Source of the DNA: Tribonema minus
Taxonomy: Eukaryota; Sar; Xanthophyceae; Tribonematales; Tribonemataceae
NCBI GenBank assembly: GCA_017506865.1
Contig: JAFCMP010000005.1
Span: 248,001-312,000 of the forward strand
Direction: 5' to 3'
Length of the DNA stretch: 64,000 nt
The notes beneath the pieces are model-generated. The model saw only the letters and a program-made list of their open reading frames with translations, was not told where the DNA came from and did not search any database. Of this stretch, positions 1-11,972 are shown one piece after another. A program made the translations under genes and the position numbers. Position 1 is the stretch's first letter, and every line of letters begins with the position of its first letter.

Positions 1-557
1 GGTATCTGCTTCTCCCAGTTGTTGAACGTGCCCGTTATGTACACCTGGCGACCCCCGTGCTCCCACCTGCGCAGTCACGTGAAAAATCATGGGAAAACAG
101 TCAATGACGTGATGTGGTCGAAACACGATGGTTCACGGCATGTGCGAGCGCATTTGAAGTCAATGATGTAAGTTTGATGCCGGTTCACGGAATATGCGTG
201 CTGGAACAGCTCAGCCCCATATGTACCTTCCATTTGAAGTACAGGCTACTTCAGGCCAGCATCACGCCAGCAGTCATGACCAATCTGCTCCTCCAATCGC
301 ATGGCATGCATCCAGAAGCAACAATCATACTTCGAAGTACTTGGTACGAGTGCGTACGCGCGTATACACGGGACGTTCGCGCCCATTCCTGCCGGATACA
401 CAGAACTCTGTTGCGTGTTGAACATGAACTTATTCATCGTTCGTCATGCACCAAAGACGTCCTTCATGCGCGCAATCCAAACACAAGCGCCAGCGGTGCA
501 GCGGGAGCCTCGAGGTACGGCCGCCGCATAGAGCGCCGGCCGCGATATGTACGACTC

Positions 558-699
558 AAACGCTAAAAAGCCTGCACACAGAAGTCTTTTGACTACTGTG
601 GATATGGTGGCACTGCTTAACTCGTGGCCAATTGCCGCAGCAGCGGCGACCACGGAAGGCATTGGCGGCTCACCACACCTCGTCGCCTGGAGCTCTCTA
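558..699 (+). repeat. Dispersed repeat, copy 1 (inverted partner at 21834-21984)
   Basis: About 140 bp that match the reverse complement of 21834-21984 with roughly 80 percent identity by eye. Shared blocks include GCTAAAAAGC, GCACACAGAAGTCTTTT, TATGGTGGCACTG and GCAGCAGCGGCGACCACGG. The partner lies inside the first intron of the Yak1 kinase gene. No coding function is apparent. Confidence 0.8.
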
Positions 700-826
700 A
701 TCCTTAGATGCATTGCCATGACTGCCACCCCCCACTACACACAACAGCGAAGCGTCGCCAGATGGCGGCTTGGACGGAACGGAAACTGCCCGTTTGCGGT
801 GTAATCATGCCCCACAATCAACACGC

Positions 827-866
827 CCCTAACCCTAACCCTAACCCTAACCCTAACCCTAACCCT
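827..866 (+). repeat. Interstitial telomere-like tract (CCCTAA)n
   Basis: About six and a half perfect tandem copies of CCCTAA, the TTAGGG-type telomere repeat. Ordinary sequence continues on both sides, so this is an internal tract rather than a chromosome end as presented, although it may mark a subtelomeric or formerly terminal position. Confidence 0.95.
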
Positions 867-1096
867 GCGCACGCAAGCAGGGCGACACCGGGTGGCGGCT
901 TTCGCCGTGCGGTTCACGTGGACCGTGCGTATGCGACATGGACGCATGCCGTGAGCCCCCTGACGCGCGCAAGTTCGGGTGAAAGGACGCCCCTGTGCGC
1001 CCCAGGCGGAGCGCCACGCGGTGATGGTCTCAAAAAGCGCGATACGGGAACTGCCTGCACGGTGTACGCGGGCCCCGTGAGCTCCTGAGGCCCAAA

Positions 1097-1281
1097 CTCT
1101 AACCCTGACCCTAACCGCTACTGCATGAGGAGAGGTCGCCTATGGATCAGTGTCGTGCACGCGACTGGCGCGGCACCGCTGCTTACGGTTAGGGTTAGGA
1201 TTGGGGTTAGTTCAGGCTTAGCTCATAAAGCGCTCTCTGCTCCTCGTAGCGCCGTGGCTAAGAGCTAGGGGTTAGGGCTAG
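1097..1281. repeat. Degenerate telomere-like tracts
   Basis: CTAACCCTGACCCTAACC near 1097-1116, GGTTAGGGTTAGGATTGGGG near 1187-1206 and GGGGTTAGGGCTAGG near 1267-1281. The two orientations occur within 200 bp of each other. Confidence 0.7.
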
Positions 1282-3020
1282 GTGTCAAGCGTTGCCGCAT
1301 TTGGTGTCACCACCATCTGGCATCCACAGCGGCAAGGACAATACTGTCAAGCTCAACAAAAAGCAAACTTGGAGTTGATGGCCATTGCTCGTACGGTTGC
1401 AGCACGCGCGTGACCAGGTTCTGTGAGCGGCGCGGTGACCAATTTCAAGACTGCAGTTCCAGCGGGGCAAGTACTAGTAGACATTTAGTAGTAGCAGGGG
1501 AGCGCTTCCTCCGCACTTCAAGTACGCTTCTCAGCGCTTGAAGTGCGGTCGACTTGAGGTTGTGAGATCCTGGCAACGAGGCCCCCAAACATGACCAGCA
1601 GGCCATTGAGACCTGGCATCCAGTCTGGAGCGTCTCAACCCTAACTCCACCCCTAACCCTAATCCTCGGCAAAGCTGGTCTTAGCAGTCGTCGTCTTGAA
1701 GTTCCGGCCCTGTGCGACCGTCGCGCGCCGCGCATGCTCACTACTAGCCACACTTGAGCTTTTCTGCATTTGCAGCAGATTACACTCTGTCTGGCGCAAA
1801 GCCTGTTGCGTGCTCGTGGAGCCTTCCCAACACCGCTGCCGCCTCAATCGGCGCTACACAACCTCAACTTTGCACAACTTGCACGTGTGCAGCATCCAGT
1901 GGCACTGGGCAACGACGCTGCTGTGGCGTCACAGCTCGCCGTCACAACATCAGCAGCAAGCACCAGTCTGGCCAGTGTGAACGGCTTCTGTTCGCAAGTC
2001 GGACCGAGTCAGCGGTGCATGACGCCGAGCGAGGAGCGACCGTGTGCTCGAGTGCGCTTCCGTAGATGATGGCCAGAGGACATCTGCGGCAGCCGCTGCC
2101 TCGGCGCCTGACGCGCCAGCGACATGGTGCTGCTGTTAAGCGCGCACGACTGCACACGCGCCAAGTAGGTGCGCCGCCAGTTCAAGCGCCGCAGCACGCA
2201 GGCGGCAGTTGAAGTAATACTTCAACAAATGGTTGCGCTGCTGGGTGTCTGAGCCACTGTACCACCCTGCTACAGAGCGTTTGATTTCCTGTGTTGGTGG
2301 CGCGGTTTGGCAGGGATGAGAAGTGGCTGGTGTGACCACAACCCTTGTCGTCGTGGATGTGCTGCTCCTGATTACTGGAGGTGCGCATTACCACACTGCG
2401 GGCATTGCCACCAACGAACTATCATACCACTACCAGTGCACATGCGCTATTACCCCTGCCTTCCCCCGAAATCCCCTGGTTCGTCACACCAGTTGCCGTG
2501 TGATCCGTCTTGTGCACTACCAACACAGCTCCTTCAGCGGATTCATGCGCTGTTTGATGATCTTTCAATGATGGTTTTTTCGTTTCGCGTTGCGTGCTCC
2601 CTGTGTCTGCGTATCGCTCAATGGGAGTGGCACACCACACACTGCTCTGCTGAAGTCAGCAGCAGCCTTACGTTACGGCATCTCTGGTCATTTGCCATGT
2701 TACACAACTATTCTGCTCAAGCGAACGGCCTCAGAATGGTAATTCTATGGTCCCTCCAACATCATCATGTGCTGCCGAGGCCGAAGCTGTTGCCACCTGA
2801 CAGTTGAAGATGAAACTTCAACAGGTCGGTCGGGGTCTCACAGCACCAACGCAGTAAATGGGTATCCCGATTGCATCTCTGCAATCTACATGTAATGATG
2901 GTCATGAGGCTGTACTGAATTGCATAGCATCGCTACAGATGGGGATGACTTTTTTGCTGTGCATTCTGAAAATCGACGTTGCTAGAGGATGTTGAGGCTC
3001 CGCGACGCTGTGCTTCTCAC

Positions 3021-3331
3021 CTGAAAACGGTGGGCACGACAGCTTCCTCGTCCTCGTCCTTGCCCTCGACATCCATGTCCCCGCTATCCTGCCTTTCCAG
3101 CCCGCCAACGTCCATCATCTTGTAGTTGTAGCCATGCTCGTCCTCCATGAGAGGGGTGGCAAACGAGGCCCTGGAGAACGCACCGGGAGCCCCAGGTGCC
3201 GTCCTCGTGCCCGAGTAGCTGCCGAAGCCATCGACCCCCCTCCCGTCAAGATCGCCGCCCTCCTTGCCAGCGCCATTGCCCATGCCTGGTTGGTTTGCTG
3301 CACCTTGTTTTCCGTGTTCGTTGGGCCGGAG
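3021..3331 (-). CDS. Putative orphan exon, acidic Gly-rich protein
   Basis: A minus-strand open segment of about 103 codons bounded by an acceptor-like GTCGACAG and a donor TTTTCAG|GTGAGAAG. The predicted peptide is Gly/Ala-rich at first and ends in an acidic stretch (DMDVEGKDEDEEAVV). Composition and the strong donor suggest coding sequence. I found no neighbouring exons on either side and do not recognise a family. It could be an internal exon of a nuclear protein, or a chance open frame. Confidence 0.3.
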
Positions 3332-3359
3332 CTGTCGACAAGAAACCCACCCCGGCAAT

Positions 3360-4745
3360 CAAGCGGCAGGCCAGCCTGCGCGTGTGTACGAGCTCCACTG
3401 CAGCTGTCGGTGCTGTTGGCGACTACTGCTCTCTCCGCAGCACATCACAGTTGCTGAGCGTCATCGTTCATCACTGTGAAATAGAGAGCTCGCAGCAGCA
3501 GCACGGTAGTTTGCAGTGCACGTGACAGCGCCACATACACAGCGCTACATACAGGATCGCGTCCGTGCGCTGTGGGCAATTCAACACGTTGCCTAAGCGC
3601 ATCACATTGGCGAATCGGCGCGGCGCAGGCGGCGCGGGAACTACTCAAGTTTGGGAGTAAATGGCGCGCCTGTCGAATGCTGTGCAGCTGTTTGATGCCT
3701 GCGCGGCCGCGATAGGCTTGAGGACACTGTTGAGGAATTTTTTGCTGCTACATCCACACAGACAGGGCGTGTCCAACGAGGTAAGGTGCAATGCGTGAAC
3801 GCGGATGGTTATTCAAATTTTTACGAATTTTCGACCGCGCAACATACCACACGATGTAGGCGCTGACTAGTGCTGACGATGCACTCATTCAACGAATACG
3901 TTTTCATACGACTGGTGTGCTACTAGCCAGGAAGTCGCCTTCAGCAGCGAACTTCAACTTCAAAGGACTTCAGGAGGAACTTCATACATTTATCACACAC
4001 AGCGGCTGATCTACGATCATGCAGCGCAAATAGATATTCCCACATGGCCATGCGGCAGCGCTTCATTCCGTCAGTCTCCCGCGTCAGCTACCAGACGCCA
4101 CAGAGCATGCTTCAACGTTTGACCCCGAGCCCTCCATGCGAATACCCGTGTGTAGAGAAGGGAGCACAAAGGTGCTCAAGCCCCGAACTTAACCTTAGTC
4201 GTAACCAGCGCTGAATCGTTCACTCCGTTCGCCATGAGCTTGGACCCTACGATATTTGCGCGACACTGCAAGCGCTCCTCTGATGGCCATCTTGGCAGAC
4301 ACTAATCACTTCGTCGTACGCAGCCTCTGCGCGCGCCGCGGCAGCAGCTTCGCTCCGCACACCCGGCGTGCTGCTATACCTGCGTACCTCCGATATATAC
4401 ATATATATATGTACCTACACCCCCCCGATAATCGTACGTACCCCTCGGACACTGGCGGGGGCCGCTGTACCTACGTACCCCCCCTGCAGCGCTCCGCACA
4501 CTTTCGCAGCGTTATGCCACGCGCCCGCCGCCGTCCGAGGATCCCTCGGTCGCAGCGCGCACCGCACAATGAGAGTGCTGTAAAGGCGCATCATGTGCGC
4601 GTAGCGTTACACATTGCTCACCTCAGAGTCATCTGGCCTTCTTCGCGGCCCGAGCGACACCCACCCAGCAAAACCGTACGCGCACTCACTCCGTGTACCT
4701 CCCCCCCCGCCCCCACCCCCACCCCCTACCCCCTCCCCCTACCAG
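3360..4745. other. Intergenic or intron; no exon resolved
   Basis: This stretch probably contains the promoter, first exon or exons and intron of the SUMO-like gene, because the exon at 4746 starts behind a C-rich polypyrimidine tract and CAG. I could not identify the upstream exon with confidence. Tandem CTTCAA motifs occur at 3953-3985. Confidence 0.4.
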
Positions 4746-5405
4746 GTGCTCCAGGAGTACCTGCGCTTCATGGCGCTCAAGCTCCTCCTCGGCGACACCG
4801 CCGCCCCCCACAAGCTCTCCCCCCCCGCGCTCGTCGCCGAAATGTGGTCGACTCACGTCCAAGACACGCGCGCGTACGCAGACTTCTGCCAGGCCCTAGG
4901 GCGCGGCTTCGTGCACATGGACCCGGCGGCGGCAGGTGACGCGAAGGAGGCGCGCGACGCGAGACTTGTGCGCGCGCGCGCCATGTACACGCACGGCTTC
5001 GGCTGCGCTCCCCCCATGCAGATCTGGGGGGACGGCACCAGCGCCGGCGGCGGCGGCAACGGCGGCGGCGGCGGCAGCGGCGGAAGGCGGCCGCTGCAGC
5101 GCATCGACGGCAGCGGCGGCAGTCGCGGCGCGCGGCCGGGCTTGGGGTTGCCGGCGGCGGCGGCGGCGGCGGCGACGCTCACGCTCGGCGTGCGGCGCGC
5201 GGAGACGGGCGAGATCACGTACTTCAAGCTGCGCCACACGACGCCGCTGGGGCGCGTGTTCGACGTGTTTGCGGCGCGCGCGGGCGTCGCGCGCGCCGCG
5301 CTGGCGTTCTCCGCATTCGGCGGCCGCCCCGTCGGCGCCGCGGCGGCGCCCGCGGACCTGGAGCTGAGCGACGGCGACGTCATCGAGTCGCACCTCGTCG
5401 TGTAG
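4746..5405 (+). CDS. GRDP-like domain / SUMO-like domain fusion protein (last exon)
   Basis: The exon follows a C-rich tract and TACCAG acceptor and runs 219 codons to TAG; the 5' exons are not resolved. Residues 1-105 resemble the WHxHxxDTxxYxxFC segment of plant glycine-rich domain proteins (GRDP, DUF1399-like): EEMW-like spacing in VAEMWSTHVQDTRAYADFCQ, then GFVHMDP, then YTHGFGCAPPMQIWG. A Gly-rich linker of about 40 residues follows. The last 75 residues have the SUMO beta-grasp pattern: ITYFKLRHTTPLGRVF aligns with the SUMO segment around its first strand pair, ALAFSAFGG with the central strand, and LELSDGDVIE with the last turn. There is no C-terminal Gly-Gly, so the domain cannot be conjugated in the normal way and probably acts as a built-in binding module, as in Rad60/Esc2 SUMO-like domains. 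The role is unknown. Domain assignment is from family knowledge, not a search. Confidence 0.8.
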   Translation: MLQEYLRFMALKLLLGDTAAPHKLSPPALVAEMWSTHVQDTRAYADFCQALGRGFVHMDPAAAGDAKEARDARLVRARAMYTHGFGCAPPMQIWGDGTSAGGGGNGGGGGSGGRRPLQRIDGSGGSRGARPGLGLPAAAAAAATLTLGVRRAETGEITYFKLRHTTPLGRVFDVFAARAGVARAALAFSAFGGRPVGAAAAPADLELSDGDVIESHLVV

Positions 5406-5407
5406 CG

Positions 5408-5425
5408 GCGGCGACGGCGGCAGCG

Positions 5426-5456
<31 letters not shown>

Positions 5457-5575
5457 CATCGGCGGCGGCGGCGGCGGCGGCGGCGGCATCGGCGGCGGCG
5501 GCAGCAGCGACGGCAGCAGCAGCGGCAGCGGCGGCGGCGGCGGCAGCAGCGGCGGCGGCAGCGGCAGCGGCACGC
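5408..5575 (+). repeat. GGC trinucleotide-rich tract
   Basis: A nearly continuous run of GGC with interspersed AGC and GAC triplets directly after the stop codon of the SUMO-like gene, so probably its 3' UTR. It gives long polyproline or polyalanine shadow frames on the other strand that should not be read as genes. Confidence 0.9.
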
Positions 5576-5728
5576 TGCCGCTTTGCGGAGCGACGTGCCA
5601 CATTTTGAGGCTCGCGACGAGCAGCAGGGGGTGGTCTCGTCCCCCCCTGTGCAGAGCGCACAACGGGTGTCAGCCTCTTCTCTTTCTGCGGCGGCGCGCG
5701 CATAAGAGTGTAGAGCTGTGCGTCAGCG

Positions 5729-5780
5729 CAACGTCCGCCGCCGCCGCCGCTGCCGCTGCCGCTGCCGCCGCCGCCTCTGC
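5729..5780 (+). repeat. CCG/GCC trinucleotide tract
   Basis: Mostly GCC and GCT triplets in a row. Low complexity only; no evidence for coding use. Confidence 0.85.
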
Positions 5781-6989
5781 GCAGTACACGGGGGTCGGTG
5801 CAGCACGGCCGGCGCAGCGACAGTCTGGAGCCTGAGGGTCACGGCGACGGCGCGTCTGGATTCCATTCGTCATATGGCGTCGCCGCCAGCGTGTGCATGC
5901 TGGGTGCAGCATGGCTGCGTAGTTTACCTGGTCCGAGCGCCGCAGACATGGGGTGCGAGAGAGCCGAGGCGCTCCTTGCTTTTTAAGCAACGCGAGCCGC
6001 GGCGCCGCGGCAGCGTTATTCGATGGCAGACATCAGGCAGGCGTCTTGTACGTGCGGCACGGAAAGCCGTGCGCATTTGCGCTCTGGACTCGAGCCGCAC
6101 GTGCTGCGCAGCAAGCGGCAGCTGTCGTCCACTTGACGCCATAAACTCGCCTGAGCGCTGACGCAGCCGCGGGCTCAGTGCATGCGCACAGTCGTTGTGT
6201 TGGCTTACAGTAGTACAGTAGTGGCTGGTGTGTGCGCGGTGGCGGCGGCGCTGTTGTAGTCTGTTGATACGGGGGCGGTGTGCGTCATCCTGGCGAATGA
6301 GTAGTAGTGCGTCTGTTTCCACTACTCAAATGTTAGTTCAACAGCAGAAGCAGCAGCAGCGAGTCTTTGTATTTGCATGTGCTTATGCTGCGAACCGTGC
6401 TGTGCTGCATTAGTTCAACAGCAGGAGCACCGGCAGCAGCAACTACTACGAAGTATGTGTTGTTGATAAATAGCGTTTAGTGCTGCACAGTGTGCTGTGC
6501 TGGGGGCCGCCATCAGCAAAGCGATGTGACACCATCATGTACTCCTGTGCATCTTGACAGGTTTTCCAACACCCCTTGCATCATCTAAGTCTGCCATGTA
6601 CGTACGCACATACAGGTCTCGTACAGTCGAATGCCATGTTCAAAGTCTGTGCAACAGCTCTGGGCACACTATCTGTGCAAGCCGTTGCTGGCAGCACCAT
6701 CACAAATTACACCTCATGATTGTAGCACCTGCGTTGTGTGGTCAGCACGTTTGCAGCATCGCGTGAATACTGAAGCGCGATGGTCATGGAGTAGGTGATT
6801 CACAACATGCAAGGTGCGCAAACAGCGTAACAATGAAGGTAAATGGCAATGGTTTCAAATGATGTGTTTGAGGGCCGCCGAATACATCGAAAGTATGGTT
6901 CTTGGATGCTGGCATTGGAAAGCATACGTTTCTAGGGGATGATACCATCATTGATGTGAAGTGACAAACAACACCTCTGACAACTACCA

Positions 6990-7057
6990 TGTGCACAGGG
7001 CAGAAAGTACTTCATCATCTTGATGTGCACAGGGCAGAAAGTACTTTATCATCTTGA
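6990..7057. repeat. Direct repeat, 34 bp x 2
   Basis: Two adjacent copies (6990-7023 and 7024-7057) starting TGTGCACAGGGCAGAAAG and differing at one base. Confidence 0.95.
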
Positions 7058-7551
7058 TCAACATAACACACAGCAGCTTTTGTTTCTGTGCAGATTTGGT
7101 CATTCTCCGTCGTGAGGCTCTCATATGTTTGAAATCTTCCCTGCAGCTCCTACAATCGTAGAAAAATGCCCCTTATTAGTACTGAAATGTGAAGTTTGCA
7201 GAATGTGCACGCTTTCTGCTGAAGACAACAGAGTGCTTTTGTTGGCTAATGCAAGCTTTTATACACCTGCCCCCTGCACATTACCCCCCTACACTCACCT
7301 GCGCTTGAACATCTTGTTGGTTCGAAGTAAGAAAGAACATAACATCTGTGCTGACCATACCTCAGTAATGCATGCATACAACTGAGCAAGGTGTGTGCAA
7401 GAATGTAATATTGCCAGACATGATCAGATGGTGACTGCACTTTCTGTGACTGCATAGCACCTTTGTGCGCACCTTCGTGCGCAACAGGCCAGAATCTCGC
7501 AGACCAAAATACACCCAATGCACCAAGGTGAGCCATGCACTGATCAAGACT

Positions 7552-7917
7552 GCCAGCAGCACCGGACTATTCCGTGCCAGTGGCCCCACAAGCAAGCCAG
7601 CAATAACATCGCACAACCGCCAACGTGAGAACAACAACTGTACAAGCGAAAATGTCGTGCAAGAGCCTCCCGGGGCTCACATGGGTGATATTGACATGAG
7701 CCGTGTGAGCACTGCCCAGCTCCCACTGGTGGCTGCCAGCAGCACCGGACTATTCCGTGCCAGTGGCCCCACAAGCAAGCCAGCAATAACATCGCACAAC
7801 CGCCAACGTGAGAACAACAACTGTACAAGCGAAAATGTCGTGCAAGAGCCTCCCGGGGCTCACATGGGTGATATTGACATGAGCCGTGCGAGCACTGCGC
7901 AGCTCCCACTGGTGGCT
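7552..7917. repeat. Tandem duplication, 183 bp x 2
   Basis: Copies 7552-7734 and 7735-7917 are nearly identical. The period is exactly 61 codons, and both strands stay open through the repeat, but the plus-strand frame runs into antisense polyubiquitin and the minus-strand peptide is Cys/His-rich and unconvincing. It lies just past the 3' end of the polyubiquitin gene and may be transcribed as its 3' flank. Confidence 0.9.
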
Positions 7918-8048
7918 ATACACAGTGACCTGCCTGGTGAATCATGCACCGCTTCCCCATCTCTTTGTACTCCCCTGCCCCTGCACCTGCCTCCTGATGC
8001 TGAGCAATGTCGAGCGCAGAAAGAAACGCTAGCCCGCGCAACCGCTCC

Positions 8049-10760
<2,712 letters not shown>

Positions 10761-10868
10761 GGTGCTAGGCTCCTGTGCTCCTGCTGTCTGGGGCTGTGCT
10801 GTGTCGCGTGTGTGTGTCCTCGCCGCTGTCGCAGAGAGAGAGTGATTGCGGGAGGGTTTTGAGCTCAA

Positions 10869-10931
10869 AATTATACGGGGGGGGTCTTACCCCCGGTCCT
10901 GGAACAGAACGGTCCTGCAACGGTCCAGAAC
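10869..10931 (-). promoter_or_regulatory. Possible polyubiquitin promoter: TATA-like box and triple GGTCC repeat
   Basis: On the minus strand GTATAATT (10869-10876) lies about 110 bp upstream of the 5' UTR donor. Just upstream of it are three copies of GGTCC(T/A)G(N)AAC at 10895-10905, 10911-10921 and 10922-10931. Read on the coding strand they give TTCTGGAC/TTCCAGGAC-like blocks, which weakly resemble heat-shock elements (TTCnnGAA). The heat-shock reading is inference. Confidence 0.3.
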
Positions 10932-11972
10932 AAAATGGGGGGAGGTGAGAACTGAAGGGGGCGGTAACTCGCACTTCTTCGAGAGATTTTTGAACCAGGG
11001 CAGACGTTGCCTGAGCAGGAATGGCTGCCTCTGGAGCATACTTAGCCGCACATGTTGTTCTGCTAGTAAAAGCGCTCGTCCTCAAGTCTCCCCCACCGTC
11101 CCTCCCGGCGCACTTGCTGAGGCCCCCTTTCAGCACCAGGCATCCACATGCAGACTTCAATCTTGAGCCTAATTAGATTAATCCAACTTGACTGCAGGCT
11201 CAATGCTCGCAGTGAACGACGGCTGAGCTGCCATATTGGTGATGCATTGGACTCACCTCGAAGACACACAAATAAGAGTCCGATGGGGGCATCCAGTCTA
11301 TTGCGCTCTGACCGGCGTGTCATGGAGCAATGGTGTTCATTAAACGCCATGACACTCCATCAGCTGGAGAGAAACACTTGGCGGGGTGCAGGCCAACACA
11401 TGTATCGAGCACGCGATCGCGACCCATCATGTCACCATGTATGTGGTGCACAGCTTAGCGTATCCAGCATGACGGAGTATGAAACCTACATACCCTACTT
11501 ACATGTGCCTACATACCTACACAGGTTCTCACCGCAGGGGAGTTACTCTGGTTAGTCCACCATGTAGTGGTCCAGCACCAGTTCAGCACCATTCCGACCC
11601 TGCGTCAGGACTGTTTCTCCACTTGCACAAGCATCTACATAATAATCACTTCTTTGCAATACCAGCCTGCCCTGGTCTAGTGCTGTTCTGCACTTTGCAG
11701 TGGGTCCTCCTTGGGTGTCCTACTCTGCCACGGTGTTAAGTTTCGTCACAGCACAACAGAACAATGCAGGCGCAACGGTACATGCACGACCCTGAACAAA
11801 GTTCATGTCAGCCTATCATTATGTGTAGCCGATAATACCAGCCCATGGAAATGCTGCTCAGCGGCAGCGGCATCCAAACAAGGTGCTGCGCACGCTCGCA
11901 TAAAGAACTTACATTAAAGATTGTGCTACATGATGAGTGCGGGGAGAGGAGGGCTACGCCCCCCGTCTGCTG
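10932..11972. other. Intergenic between polyubiquitin promoter and Yak1 3' end
   Basis: Upstream sequence of polyubiquitin and 3' flank of the kinase gene. Past the kinase stop codon, the minus strand has AATGTAAG near 11910, a TGTAA-type element seen near poly(A) sites in some algae. No gene recognised. Confidence 0.4.

Larger units (their letters stand above)
1..3020. other. No gene recognised; repeat-bearing left end
   Basis: I see no convincing coding exon here. The stretch holds several TTAGGG-type tracts (827-866, 1097-1116, 1186-1215, 1267-1281, 1636-1662), a dispersed repeat at 558-699 that recurs inverted at 21834-21984, and palindromes built on ACTTCAA/TTGAAGT at 1507-1552, 2210-2228 and 2803-2822. 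Short open frames exist on both strands but none has protein-like composition or paired splice sites that I can defend. Confidence 0.5.
5406..8048. other. Intergenic, repeat-rich, no gene recognised
   Basis: It begins with a GGC-rich 3' flank (5408-5575), then a CCG tract (5729-5780), a 34-bp direct repeat (6990-7057) and a 183-bp tandem duplication (7552-7917). I see no exon pairs or family-like peptides. Confidence 0.5.

Noticed and set aside
4853..5703. Long minus-strand Pro-, Ala- and Arg-rich frames over the SUMO-like exon and GGC tract
   Set aside because: Shadows of GC-rich coding sequence and trinucleotide repeats.
10765..11160. 131-codon minus-strand frame in the polyubiquitin upstream region
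   Set aside because: Overlaps the likely promoter and 5' UTR and resembles no family.
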